A DNA stretch of 64,000 nucleotides from Pseudomonadota bacterium. Lineage in GTDB: Bacteria; Pseudomonadota; Gammaproteobacteria; Xanthomonadales; Rhodanobacteraceae. A program made the position numbers and the translations under genes. The stretch is taken from the NCBI GenBank assembly GCA_023388255.1, contig JAEWGO010000008.1:62001-126000 (forward strand), read 5' to 3'. The notes beneath the pieces are model-generated. The model ran no database searches and was not told where the DNA came from. It was given only the letters and a program-made list of their open reading frames with translations. This document shows, one piece after another, positions 39,285 to 48,432 of this stretch; the first letter of the stretch is position 1; every line of letters begins with the position of its first letter.

Positions 39285-39415
39285 GCGACCGGGAACTGGA
39301 GCGGTTGTCGAATGGCCCCGGTTTGACGTCTGGCGAGCGCGACGTCTGGACAAGCCGCGATTCGAGCAGCCTCACAACTCCGTGAGAGCTACTCCCCAGG
39401 CAAAAACGGCTCGCG

Positions 39416-39985
39416 TCATGATGCGCTATCGCCACTGCCGATGCGCCCCATGAACGGCCGGTAGTAGCGCAGTTCGGCGATCGAATCGCGCACGTCGCTG
39501 AGCGCGGTGTGCGCGGAATCCTTGTTGAAACCGCGGCTCACTTCAGGCGCCCACCGCCGCGCGAGTTCCTTGATCGTCGAGACGTCGAGGTTGCGGTAGT
39601 GAAAGAAGCGTTCCAACCGCGGCATCAGGCGATACAGGAAGCGCCGGTCCTGGCAGATCGAGTTGCCGCACATCGGCGACTTTCCGGATCCGAGCCATTG
39701 GTTGAGGAACTCCATCGTCAGCGCTTCGGCGGTCGCGATGTCGATGTCCGATTCGACCACGCGCTGCCACAGGCCCGATTTGCGATGCTGGTTGCGATTC
39801 CAGTCGTCCATCGCCTCCAGCCGTGCTTCCGGGTGCGCGATCGCGAACTCCGGCCCTTCCGCGAGCACGTTCAGGTCCTTGTCGGTGACGATGGTGGCGA
39901 TCTCGATGATCGAATCGCGATCCGGATCGAGTCCGGTCATTTCCAGATCGATCCAGATCAGGTTGTCGTCGCCGGGTACTCGCAT
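39416..39985 (-). CDS. orn: oligoribonuclease
   Basis: Orn is the DEDDh exonuclease that degrades di- and oligoribonucleotides, including pGpG from c-di-GMP turnover. The 189-residue protein has Asp13 and Glu15 in WIDLEMTGLDPDRD, and the third and fourth acidic residues with the histidine in the C-terminal AHTALSDVRDSIAELRYYR. The ATG at 39985 has AAGGA 8 bases upstream. It is divergent from sbcB, 80 bases apart. Confidence 0.97.
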   Translation of the reverse strand: MRVPGDDNLIWIDLEMTGLDPDRDSIIEIATIVTDKDLNVLAEGPEFAIAHPEARLEAMDDWNRNQHRKSGLWQRVVESDIDIATAEALTMEFLNQWLGSGKSPMCGNSICQDRRFLYRLMPRLERFFHYRNLDVSTIKELARRWAPEVSRGFNKDSAHTALSDVRDSIAELRYYRPFMGRIGSGDSAS

Positions 39986-40065
39986 CGATGCATTCCTTGA
40001 TTTTTCTCGATCAGCGAGTCTAGGCAACGCGACGCAGCTTGGAAACCCTGCGCTATGCTGGCCCG

Positions 40066-41496
40066 ATGACGCAGACCTTCCTCTGGCACGACTACGAAAC
40101 CACCGGCGCCGATACGCGACGTGATCGTCCGGCGCAGTTCGCGGGAATCCGCACCACGCTCGATCTCGAACCAGTCGGCGAGCCGGTATCGGTGTTCTGC
40201 AAACCCGCAGCCGACGTTCTGCCGCATCCGGAAGCCTGCCTGATCACCGGCATCACGCCGCAACAGATGCAGCGCGACGGCGTGATCGAAGCCGAGTTCG
40301 CCGCGATCGTCAACGAGCAGATGGCCGAACCTGGCACCTGCAATGTCGGCTACAACTCGCTGCGCTTCGACGACGAGGTCACGCGCCACCTGCTCTATCG
40401 CAACTTCTTCGATCCCTACGAACGCGAATGGAAGGACGGCAATTCGCGCTGGGACCTGATCGACCTCGCGCGCATGTGCTACGCGCTGCGGCCGGACGGC
40501 ATCGAATGGCCGCTGCGCGACGATGGCTCGCCGAGCTTCAAGCTCGAACACCTCGCCGGCGCGAACCGCATCGCGCAGGCGCGCGCGCACGATGCGGTGT
40601 CCGACGTCGAAGCGCTGATCGGCCTCGCGCGCCTGCTGCGCTTGCGCCAGCCGCGCCTGTGGGAGTTCTATTTCAAGCTGCGCCGCAAGCAGGCCGTGTT
40701 CGAACTGCTCGACATCGCACGCATGACGCCGCTCGTGCACGCGTCCTCGCGCTATCCGGCCAGTCGAGGCTGCCTCGCGCTGATCGCGCCGCTGACAATG
40801 CATCCGTCGCTGCCGAACGGCGTGATCGCCTACGACCTCGACGTCGACCCGACGCCGCTGCTCGAACTCGAGGCGGATGACATCGCCGACCGCGTATTCA
40901 CCGCGCGCGCGGATCTGCCCGAGGAAGTCGAGCGCATTCCGCTGAAGACGATCCACGCCAACAAGTCGCCCGCGCTCGCGCCGATGGGCACGCTGAAAGG
41001 CGTCGATCTCACGCGCATCGCGCTCGACCCGGAGCGCGCGCTGGCGAATCTTGAACGGCTGCGCGGCGCGGATGGCCTCGTCGCCAAACTGCATGCGGTG
41101 TTCGCGCGCGCCGACGCGCGCGATGCGCCGATCGATCCGGAGCTTGCGCTCTACGGCGGCTTCCTGCCGGACGCGGACAAGCGCCTGTTGCGCGAAGTGC
41201 GCACGACGCCGCCGGAGCAACTCGGCCGTCACGCGTTTCCGTTCCGCGACCCGCGCTATCCGGAACTGCTGTTCCGCTATCGCGCGCGCAACTGGCCGGA
41301 AACGCTCGACGCGGATGAACAGACACGCTGGGATGAATTCCGCCGCTATCGCCTGGAAACACAGACGCCGCTGACCGGGCTGACGCGAACCGACTATTTC
41401 GCGACGATCGCACGGCTGCGGGCCGATTCCGCATTGCCGAACGCTCAGGTGCCGTTGCTGGATGCATTGGAACATTGGGGACGTGAAGTCGCGTAG
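40066..41496 (+). CDS. sbcB: exodeoxyribonuclease I
   Basis: ExoI degrades single-stranded DNA 3' to 5' and takes part in mismatch repair and recombination control. The 476-residue protein starts MTQTFLWHDYETTGADTRRD, with Asp9 and Glu11 as exonuclease metal ligands, and has the family blocks RPAQFAGIRTTLDLEPVG, GYNSLRFDDEVTRHLLYRNF, and ARAHDAVSDVEALIGLA with the last acidic residue. The length matches the family. Confidence 0.95.
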   Translation: MTQTFLWHDYETTGADTRRDRPAQFAGIRTTLDLEPVGEPVSVFCKPAADVLPHPEACLITGITPQQMQRDGVIEAEFAAIVNEQMAEPGTCNVGYNSLRFDDEVTRHLLYRNFFDPYEREWKDGNSRWDLIDLARMCYALRPDGIEWPLRDDGSPSFKLEHLAGANRIAQARAHDAVSDVEALIGLARLLRLRQPRLWEFYFKLRRKQAVFELLDIARMTPLVHASSRYPASRGCLALIAPLTMHPSLPNGVIAYDLDVDPTPLLELEADDIADRVFTARADLPEEVERIPLKTIHANKSPALAPMGTLKGVDLTRIALDPERALANLERLRGADGLVAKLHAVFARADARDAPIDPELALYGGFLPDADKRLLREVRTTPPEQLGRHAFPFRDPRYPELLFRYRARNWPETLDADEQTRWDEFRRYRLETQTPLTGLTRTDYFATIARLRADSALPNAQVPLLDALEHWGREVA

Positions 41497-41572
41497 TCGT
41501 GTTCGCAACGCGCAGTCACATCACAACCCCACCGCCCCTACAATCGCCATCTTCCCATCGCCAATCGCATCC

Positions 41573-42259
41573 GTGGCCACCTCCTACTTCACTCCCGCCA
41601 CCTTCAAGTTCCAGCGCGACCTCGCCGCGAACAACAACCGCGAATGGTTCGCCGCGAACAAGCCGCGCTACGAAGAGGTGCTGCGCCAGCCGTTCCTGCG
41701 CCTGATCACCGACCTGCAAGGACCGCTCGCGAAGATCAGCGCGCACTACCGCGCCGATCCGCGCGCGCAGGGCGGTTCGCTATTCCGCATCCATCGCGAC
41801 ACACGCTTCGCCAACGACAAGACGCCGTACAAGACCTGGGCCGGAGCGCGCTTCGCGCACGAACGGCGCCGCGAAATCGAGGCGCCGTCGTTCTACCTGC
41901 ACGTGCAGCCCAGCGATTGTTTCGCCGGCGGCGGCATCTGGCATCCGGAATCGTCGACGCTGAAGAAGATCCGCGAGTTCCTCGAAGGCAACCCGGCCGC
42001 GTGGAAGAAGGCGACGCAAAGCAAGGCGTTCCGCGAGCGCTTCGAGTTCTGGGGCGAGAACCTCTCGCGGCCGCCGCGCGGTTTCGATCCCGCGCACGAG
42101 CTGATCGAGGATCTGAAACGCAAGAACTTCGCTGCAGGACAAGGCTTTTCCGACGCGCTGGCGTGCTCGGACGAATTGCTGCCGTTCGTCGTCGACACGT
42201 TCAAGCGCATCGCGCCGATGATCGACTACCTCTGCGCGGCGGTAGAACTCGAGTTCTGA
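41573..42259 (+). CDS. DUF2461 (TIGR02453) family protein
   Basis: A 228-residue DUF2461 protein of unknown function. Conserved features are FQRDLAANNNREWFAANKPR near residue 10, RIHRDTRFANDKTPYKTW near residue 70, and FYLHVQPSDCFAGGGIWHPE near 105. The start is GTG at 41573; the frame is open upstream but does not resemble the family. Confidence 0.88.
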   Translation: MATSYFTPATFKFQRDLAANNNREWFAANKPRYEEVLRQPFLRLITDLQGPLAKISAHYRADPRAQGGSLFRIHRDTRFANDKTPYKTWAGARFAHERRREIEAPSFYLHVQPSDCFAGGGIWHPESSTLKKIREFLEGNPAAWKKATQSKAFRERFEFWGENLSRPPRGFDPAHELIEDLKRKNFAAGQGFSDALACSDELLPFVVDTFKRIAPMIDYLCAAVELEF

Positions 42260-42589
42260 TTCCAGCCAGCGAACAAGCCCGCGTGGAGGCAACCGCCATC
42301 TGCCACTTCGCCGGCTTGCAGTTCATCGTTGCGGCAGCGCATTGCCGATGCGTCACGCGATCTCGCCTTTCGCGATGCAGGGATCACCTGCGCCCAATTC
42401 TCGCCAGACAAGCCTGCTGCTCGCGTATCGACTCGACGCAAGCAACCAACCGTCTGCCTCAAACGTGATGACGCACAACCATCGGCGTGACGAGAATTGC
42501 GTGCGGCGGACCCAGCCGCACCGCATGCACGACGACAGGCAATGACGCGTCGCGCGGCGGCTTCGTCCCATGCTGCCAGGGAATCCATC
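42260..42589. other. 330-bp gap, nothing recognised
   Basis: Between the DUF2461 gene and the secreted protein I see no gene, no strong hairpin with a T-run, and no REP unit. Promoter sequences for the downstream gene should lie here but none stands out. Confidence 0.5.
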
Positions 42590-43342
42590 ATGTCGAAGAT
42601 CCGCATTCTGAACGCCGTGGCCACAGGCGCGTTTGTCGCCGCTGCGTACGGTGGCCTGCCGTCCGTGCACGCGAACGCCGATCTTGCGGCCGCATACCGC
42701 CATTCCGGCGCTGCAATTCCACATGGCGCCGACGACCTGATTTTCGGCAATGGCTTCGAGTACGTTCCGGTCGAGCCGATCACCAGCAACTACGACGATC
42801 TCGTCGAAAGCCGCCTCGGCACCAGCTTCCACTACAACGGCATCACCTACAGCGACTGCAACGGCATTGCCGGCGTGTTCCCGGATGGCTCGACCTTCGA
42901 TGCCTCATACCCCGGCGAGCAATTCGTGATCGAAGACGCGACGAACTTCTTCCCGGATTTCCCGGGCTACGGCAGCTCACCGAATACGCTGACCTTCGGC
43001 TTCCTGTTCTCCGAAGGGCCGAGCGCATCGCTCGGGGGCTTCGTGCGCGCGACGCTCACGCTCGACGCGCCGGCGAGTGCGCTCCAGTTCGATGCCGCCT
43101 ACTACGAGAATGGCCCGTGGGGCGGCATCGAGTTCCATGTCGATGCCTACCGCGAAGGCACGATCGTCGCCTCGGACATGCTCACGATCAGCGACCTCGG
43201 CGGCCGCGACAACGCGACCGTGGCAACGATGGGCGTTTCCGGTGCGGTATTCGATTCGGTGAAAATCCATGCAACCTACAACGGCCAGCCGTCCGCGCCG
43301 CGATTGATGATCGACAACCTTGTCGTCACGCCTGCGCAGTAG
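42590..43342 (+). CDS. secreted protein of unknown function with internal IFGNGFE
   Basis: A 250-residue exported protein I do not recognise. The signal peptide is MSKIRILNAVATGAFVAAAY with cleavage near VHA/NA. Close after it comes DDLIFGNGFEYVP (42740-42760), the same motif type that ends two other secreted proteins in the window. The rest looks like a beta-sandwich, perhaps a PEP-CTERM- or lectin-like domain (NYDDLVESRLGTSFHYNGIT; ISDLGGRDNATVATMG; VKIHATYNGQPSAPRLMIDN). The ending LMIDNLVV is typical of beta-sandwich domains of secreted proteins. AGGGA lies 8 bases before the ATG. Confidence 0.78.
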   Translation: MSKIRILNAVATGAFVAAAYGGLPSVHANADLAAAYRHSGAAIPHGADDLIFGNGFEYVPVEPITSNYDDLVESRLGTSFHYNGITYSDCNGIAGVFPDGSTFDASYPGEQFVIEDATNFFPDFPGYGSSPNTLTFGFLFSEGPSASLGGFVRATLTLDAPASALQFDAAYYENGPWGGIEFHVDAYREGTIVASDMLTISDLGGRDNATVATMGVSGAVFDSVKIHATYNGQPSAPRLMIDNLVVTPAQ

Positions 43343-43382
43343 GAGAGCGCAGCTTCGCTTTTCCCGCCTCCGGTCGCACCTG

Positions 43383-44390
43383 TCAGCGCGCGGTCGCGGG
43401 TTCGCGCAACATCACCGTGGCTGTCATGCCCGCGGCCAAGGTCACGCCAGCGGGAAGATGGTCCGCATCGATCGCAATGCGCACCGGCACGCGCTGTGCC
43501 AGGCGCACCCAGCTGAAGGTCGGCGTGACGTTGGCCAGCAGGTTCGATCCGGTCGGATTGTCGACGTCGCCAATGCCACGCGCGATGCTGTCCACGCGCC
43601 CGCTCAGATGCACGCCGCCAGCCATCAGGCGGATGTCGACCGCGTCGCCGACGTGCACATATGGAAGCTTGGTTTCCTCGAAGTAGCCGTAGATCCAGAA
43701 CGAATGACTGTCGATCAGCGCCAGCCGCGCGGTACCGGCGGTGGCGTAGTCGCCGACGTGGACGTCGAGGTTGGTCACATAGCCATCGGCGGGCGCGCGC
43801 ACTTCCGTGCGCTCCAGGTCGAGGCGCGCGCGATCGAGCGCGACCGATGCCTGCTGCACCGCCGCCTGCGCCGCTTCACGGCCGGCCGACGCCTGGTTGC
43901 GCGTCGCCTGTGCCTGGTTGAGGCTCGCGCGTGCCGAACTGGCAGTGGCGAGTGCATCGGTGCGCATTTCCTGCGAGATCACGTTGCCCTCGATCTTCTG
44001 GCGCCGCTCGGATTGTTCGGCTGCCTTCTCGTAGTCGGCCTTTCGCGCATTGATCGCGGCCAGCGATGCATCGATCGTCGCACCGGCCGCGCGCGCGCTC
44101 GCTTCGGCCGCCTGCAGGTTCGCTTCCGCCTGCGCGACCGCGTAACGAAAGCGCTGCTGGTCGACGACGAACAAGACATCGCCCTTGCGTACGCCCTGGT
44201 TGTCGCGCACGGCGACCGCGGTGACGATGCCGGACACGTCCGGCGCGATGCGCACGACATCGGCGCGCACACGTGCATCGCGCGTCCATGGCGAATACAT
44301 GTACCGCTTCCACAAGGTGTGCGCGACCAGCGCGGCGACGAGAACGATCAGCGCCGTCAGCACGAAACGCGAGATCGATTGGAGTTTCAT
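43383..44390 (-). CDS. HlyD-family periplasmic adaptor (AaeA/EmrA-like)
   Basis: A 335-residue membrane fusion protein. One N-terminal transmembrane segment (FVLTALIVLVAALVAHTLW) is followed by a lipoyl/barrel-sandwich part (IAPDVSGIVTAVAVRDNQGV), an Ala/Arg/Glu-rich coiled coil (residues ~75-190), the second lipoyl half (RAPADGYVTNLDVHVGDYAT) and a beta-barrel. It is last in the marR-FUSC-DUF1656-HlyD operon, the composition of the AaeXAB p-hydroxybenzoate efflux systems. It should link the FUSC pump to an outer-membrane channel. Confidence 0.9.
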   Translation of the reverse strand: MKLQSISRFVLTALIVLVAALVAHTLWKRYMYSPWTRDARVRADVVRIAPDVSGIVTAVAVRDNQGVRKGDVLFVVDQQRFRYAVAQAEANLQAAEASARAAGATIDASLAAINARKADYEKAAEQSERRQKIEGNVISQEMRTDALATASSARASLNQAQATRNQASAGREAAQAAVQQASVALDRARLDLERTEVRAPADGYVTNLDVHVGDYATAGTARLALIDSHSFWIYGYFEETKLPYVHVGDAVDIRLMAGGVHLSGRVDSIARGIGDVDNPTGSNLLANVTPTFSWVRLAQRVPVRIAIDADHLPAGVTLAAGMTATVMLREPATAR

Positions 44391-44423
44391 GGGAATGTTC
44401 CGTTGACGTTGTCGATGGGTATT

Positions 44424-44624
44424 TCAGTGCGCCGCGAGCAGGCCGAGGCCGCCGAAAACGCAGGCGAACAGCGCGAGGCGGAACAGCGGCGGGTGCCATA
44501 CGTATCGGTACAAACCGAAGCGGCCGACCAGCCAGTCCAGCCCCCATTGCAGCAGCAGGCTGAGCAGAAAGATCGGCAGCAAAACCGGCACCAGAGCGTC
44601 CAGGAAGGCAATTTCAAGCGGCAT
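44424..44624 (-). CDS. DUF1656 small membrane protein (AaeX-like)
   Basis: A 66-residue protein with two hydrophobic helices: EIAFLDALVPVLLPIFLLSL and LFRLALFACVFGGLGLLAAH. This is the size and pattern of DUF1656/AaeX. The ATG at 44622-44624 overlaps the end of the FUSC gene by 11 bases and has GGAG about 8 bases upstream. Its role in the efflux complex is not known. Confidence 0.88.
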   Translation of the reverse strand: MPLEIAFLDALVPVLLPIFLLSLLLQWGLDWLVGRFGLYRYVWHPPLFRLALFACVFGGLGLLAAH

Positions 44625-46746
44625 GCGGACTCTCCTCGGCGAGCGGTGCCGGTGGCGGAATGTAGGCGCCAAGCACCGAACCGGCATCGAGCAACGCCAG
44701 GCGGATCAGGTGCAGCGGCGCCATCAGCGAAGGATGCCTCTCGGCATCGTCGATAGCACCGGCGACAAGGTCGCGCGCGCTTCGATAGCGCTCATGACCT
44801 GGCTCGGCATAGAGCGCAGCCAGTGCGGCCAATGCCGCCTCGATGCGGCTGCACAGCGCCGACGCGGCATCGACGCCCGCGAGCGCCATGCGCAATTCGA
44901 TCACCGCGCGACCGGTTTCCTGCACCGCCAGTGACCACGCCATTCCCTCGCGCGATGGCGCGCTGCCGGCGCGCGTGTGCGCGACAACCTGCGCGGCAAC
45001 ATCGCGGCTGGCGCTCTCGAAGCGCGGCAGCAGTCCGCGCAGCGGATATTCGCAGGCATGCACGAGCTGCATGCGCAACTTGCGCAACAGACGACGCAGC
45101 AGCCAGGGATTGTCCGAGGTACCGGCGAACAGCATGAATGCGACCCCGGCACAGCCGACACCGAGCAACTGCGAGAAGCCGTCGTTGATCGAATGCAGCG
45201 CGTCGTAGTTCATCGGATTCTTCGCCGCGACCGTGTAGAGAAGCGCGAGCAGATACCCCGCACCGACGCCCGGCCACGCCGGTCGCGTGCCGAGATAGAA
45301 ACCGGGCAACAGGAACGGCACCAGCGCAGCGCAGAACAGCATGAAGCCGTCCATCCGGATCAGCACGCCATACACGCAAACGATTCCGGCGATGGTGCCG
45401 AGTGCGTAGCCGACGAGCATGTTGCGGATCGCACGCAGCGGATCCGGCATGCTCGCCATCAGTCCACTGAAGATCGTCGCGATCAGCATTGCGCCGGCGC
45501 CTTCGGGCCACGCGCTGGCCAGCCAGAACATTCCCATTGCGAGCATCGTCAGGGTGGTGCGCACGACCACCATTGCCGCCCCCACCCAGTCGTTGGCATG
45601 GCTGAAGCGCGCCGCCGGCTCGACCAGCCCGCGCGCGGCCTGCGGCGATGCGAGCATCGCGTAGGCATTCGCATAGTCGTGCAATTCGCCGGCGATGCGT
45701 GTGACGAGTTCCGCACCGGTGTCGAAGTCGAGCCGGTCGCCGCGCGCATCCAGACCTGTTCGCAGATCGATCGCGCGAGCGGACAATCGTGCGCGCAAGT
45801 CGACCAGGCGCTGCGCGAGCACCGGCGCCTCGGCAGCCATGCGCGGTTCGCTGCCCGCCGGTCCGAGCGCGTCAGCCAGTTCGCCGGCGAGCGACATCAG
45901 GCGCTCGCGTACCGCGGCATGATCCGCGTCCTGCAATCGATTCAGGAGGTGATGCAACGACTGGTAGCTCGTCGATGCCGCCATGAACGCATGGTTGAGC
46001 AAGCGCAGGCGCGGACTGCGCAGGCGCACGCCGGCATCCTCGAACACGACCGAGCTGCGCTGGCTTTCGATCTGCACCACTTCGCGAACGAAGCGCAGAT
46101 GTGCCCTTTCCAGCTCCGCACGCGGCAGCGCGCCACGCAAGCTGTCACGCACGAACACGATGAAATTCGCGAACTGGCCGCGCACGCCTTCGCGCAACAC
46201 GTCGCCGAGGCGCTGCGGGAAGATTGCATCGCTGACGACACCGGCGACGAAGATCCCGAGCATGACCTCGCTCACGCGCATCACCGCCGAATCGAACACG
46301 TTCTGTGGATGATTGACGACAGGCAGCGCGACGATCGCCGCGGTATAGCCGGCCAGCACGAAGCCATAGGACCTGAAATTGCGCTGCAGTGAAGCGCCGC
46401 CGGCACACAGCCCGATCCACAGTGCCATGGCGAGCAGGAACGACACGCGCTGCTGCGGAAATGTGCCGACGATCGCGAAAGCGACGGTGCAACCCACCAG
46501 CGTTCCGAGCGTGCGGTAGAAGCTCTTGGCGATGACCATGCCGCTCTGCGGATGGATCACGATCGCGACGGTCATCATCGCCGTGCCCGGCTGTTCGAGG
46601 CTGAAGACCATGGCGAGCCAGCCGGCCAGCAGCACGGCAAACGTGGCCTTGGCCACGAACAGCCAGTCCAGCACGGTGCCACGCAGCCATGCCGCAACCT
46701 CGTGGCGCTGATCGGCGGACAATGCAGGAATGGCAGAGCGGGACAT
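44614..46746 (-). CDS. FUSC-family efflux protein (AaeB-like)
   Basis: A 710-residue inner-membrane protein of the fusaric acid resistance family. Two sets of about five or six transmembrane helices are separated by a cytoplasmic region (residues ~190-380). The N-terminal half has the family pattern AMMTVAIVIHPQSGMVIAKS; the second half has GYALGTIAGIVCVYGVLIRM. AaeB and relatives export aromatic carboxylic acids; the exact substrate cannot be told. The ATG at 46746 (MSRSAIPALSADQRHEVAAW) lies 5 bases after the marR stop. Confidence 0.92.
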   Translation of the reverse strand: MSRSAIPALSADQRHEVAAWLRGTVLDWLFVAKATFAVLLAGWLAMVFSLEQPGTAMMTVAIVIHPQSGMVIAKSFYRTLGTLVGCTVAFAIVGTFPQQRVSFLLAMALWIGLCAGGASLQRNFRSYGFVLAGYTAAIVALPVVNHPQNVFDSAVMRVSEVMLGIFVAGVVSDAIFPQRLGDVLREGVRGQFANFIVFVRDSLRGALPRAELERAHLRFVREVVQIESQRSSVVFEDAGVRLRSPRLRLLNHAFMAASTSYQSLHHLLNRLQDADHAAVRERLMSLAGELADALGPAGSEPRMAAEAPVLAQRLVDLRARLSARAIDLRTGLDARGDRLDFDTGAELVTRIAGELHDYANAYAMLASPQAARGLVEPAARFSHANDWVGAAMVVVRTTLTMLAMGMFWLASAWPEGAGAMLIATIFSGLMASMPDPLRAIRNMLVGYALGTIAGIVCVYGVLIRMDGFMLFCAALVPFLLPGFYLGTRPAWPGVGAGYLLALLYTVAAKNPMNYDALHSINDGFSQLLGVGCAGVAFMLFAGTSDNPWLLRRLLRKLRMQLVHACEYPLRGLLPRFESASRDVAAQVVAHTRAGSAPSREGMAWSLAVQETGRAVIELRMALAGVDAASALCSRIEAALAALAALYAEPGHERYRSARDLVAGAIDDAERHPSLMAPLHLIRLALLDAGSVLGAYIPPPAPLAEESPHAA

Positions 46747-46751
46747 CGGAT

Positions 46752-47252
46752 TCAGCCGATCGCGTCGGCGTTGTCGAGAAGGCGTTTGAGGAAGTGTTCG
46801 AGTTGCGCCAGCTCGGCGCGTTGGAAGCCACGCGTATAGTCTTCGAGCAGATGCTTCATCGTCGGCAGCAAACCTTCGATCAGGTGCTCGCCGCGCGGTG
46901 TCAGCGACAACACGACCTTGCGCCGGTCGCCGCCGGGATCGGCGACGCGATGAATCAGGCCTTTTTCGCACAATGCATTGCAGATGCGCGTGATGTTGGC
47001 CGATTTCTCGCCCGCCGCGCCGCCAAGCAACGACGGATTCACCGCGTTGTCCGCACTGCCGTACAGCATCATCAGGATGTTGTAGTCGGTGTGGTTGAGG
47101 CCATGGTCGCGCAGCACGACGTTCGCGGCGTCATGCACCTGCGCGTGGATGTGCTTGACCAGCCGCACCAGTACGGCGGCGTCACGTGGAAATCCCGGAA
47201 AGCGCTCGCGCGTATGCCGGATGCGTTCTTCGGTGGTGTCGAAACTGCCCAT
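46752..47252 (-). CDS. MarR-family transcriptional regulator
   Basis: A 166-residue MarR-type winged-helix regulator. The central DNA-binding part is LNHTDYNILMMLYGS, then PSLLGGAAGEKSANITRICN (recognition helix) and the wing ADPGGDRRKVVLSLTPRGEH near residues 110-125. It heads the efflux operon, so it is the likely local repressor, relieved by an aromatic ligand. The Escherichia coli aae system uses a LysR regulator instead. Confidence 0.92.
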   Translation of the reverse strand: MGSFDTTEERIRHTRERFPGFPRDAAVLVRLVKHIHAQVHDAANVVLRDHGLNHTDYNILMMLYGSADNAVNPSLLGGAAGEKSANITRICNALCEKGLIHRVADPGGDRRKVVLSLTPRGEHLIEGLLPTMKHLLEDYTRGFQRAELAQLEHFLKRLLDNADAIG

Positions 47253-47310
47253 GCCGGTATCTTATCAATAAATACTACATAAATAAATTACCAATAGCTA
47301 AACCACTGCG
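47253..47310 (-). promoter_or_regulatory. AT-rich upstream region of the marR operon
   Basis: This ~45-base patch is the most AT-rich in the window. On the minus strand it carries two TATTGRTAA-type direct repeats (TATTGGTAA and TATTGATAA) about 20 bases apart, which could be a MarR operator overlapping the promoter. No textbook -35/-10 pair can be fixed. The remaining 250 bases up to the lipase gene show nothing else. Confidence 0.35.
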
Positions 47311-47563
47311 GATGAAGGTCGCCATGCCCCGACCTCTCGCCGATGTCCGCAGCACAATGCTGCGCCTGCAAATTGACGTGGCACGCCAGCGCGACTACGT
47401 TCGCCGATACGCGACCGTACGGAGAAGGGGAAATCCCGCCGGCGCGGATTCCACTCAATGCTCCGACCGATCGCAGGACGATCGCAGGGACGCGGTACGC
47501 CACGATCCTTCGCGGGCCCGAATCGGCCATGCGCGCCCTGTCGCGCGGGCCTGGGGAGGAAAC

Positions 47564-48421
47564 ATGCATCGCCATGTCCTGACGCTGCTGCTCGCGGTTG
47601 CGTCGTCCGCCGCGCATGCGGCCACCGCGACCACCGGCGTCGCCTTCGTGCACGGCACCGGCAACCAGACCGACGCCTACAACGACTACTGGCAGCCGAC
47701 GATGGTCAATACGGTCCGCCAAGGCCTCGTGAACCAGGCCAACTATGTCGTCATCAATTGCGATTTCACCCAGTACATGTGGGACAGCCGCGCGGCCGGC
47801 TGCCTCGCCGGCCAGCTCAAGAACTTCATCGACAGCCGCGGCATCACCGACCTCGTCGTCATCACGCATTCCAACGGCGGCAACGTGATGCGTTGGATTT
47901 TGTCCAACCCGACCTGGGACAGCCGCTATCCGGCGATCATCGGCAAGATCCGCTGGGTCAATGCGCTGGCGCCGTCGAGTGCGGGCACGCCGCTGGCCGA
48001 CGCGGTCATCGCCGGCAACGTGTTCGAAAGCGCGCTCGGCTGGCTGCTCGGCTACAAGAGCGACGCGGTGCGCCAGCAGCAGAGCAGCTGGATGGCCTAT
48101 TACAACCAGAACAATCTGTACGGCACGGCCGGGCGACCGGCGCTGCCGAAAGGCTTCTGGAACGTGGCCGGCAGCGACGTGGTCAGCGCACCGTGGAACT
48201 CGGATGCGTACTGCGGCGGCTATACGCAAAGCGTCGGCCTCGAAATCACCCAGAACTGGTTGGCCAGCTGTTCGGACGGTTTCATCGAATGCCGCAGTGC
48301 CACGGCGGCTGGAAACGTGTGGTTCAAGGACACCGCACGCACGGGCGGCAAGGTGCTCAACCACAACCAGAGCCGGCGCGCCTGCTTCGGTCTCGAAACC
48401 ATCCTGCGCAACGATCTGTGA
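47564..48421 (+). CDS. secreted lipase-like alpha/beta hydrolase
   Basis: A 285-residue exported hydrolase. The signal peptide is MHRHVLTLLLAVASSAAHAA. The alpha/beta hydrolase core starts VAFVHGTGNQTDAYNDYW with the oxyanion-type HGTG motif, and the nucleophile elbow is VVITHSNGGNVMRW near residue 105, so the usual GxSxG reads T-H-S-N-G. Cysteines are paired through the protein. A GGGGAGG Shine-Dalgarno lies 4 bases before the ATG. The next gene starts 11 bases after the stop. Lipase or esterase activity is inferred from the fold only. Confidence 0.83.
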   Translation: MHRHVLTLLLAVASSAAHAATATTGVAFVHGTGNQTDAYNDYWQPTMVNTVRQGLVNQANYVVINCDFTQYMWDSRAAGCLAGQLKNFIDSRGITDLVVITHSNGGNVMRWILSNPTWDSRYPAIIGKIRWVNALAPSSAGTPLADAVIAGNVFESALGWLLGYKSDAVRQQQSSWMAYYNQNNLYGTAGRPALPKGFWNVAGSDVVSAPWNSDAYCGGYTQSVGLEITQNWLASCSDGFIECRSATAAGNVWFKDTARTGGKVLNHNQSRRACFGLETILRNDL

Positions 48422-48432
48422 GGAACGCAACC

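Noticed and set aside
42590..43342. PEP-CTERM exosortase substrate.
   Set aside because: The C-terminus ends in a beta-strand-like LMIDNLVVTPAQ with no PEP motif, no transmembrane helix and no Arg cluster.
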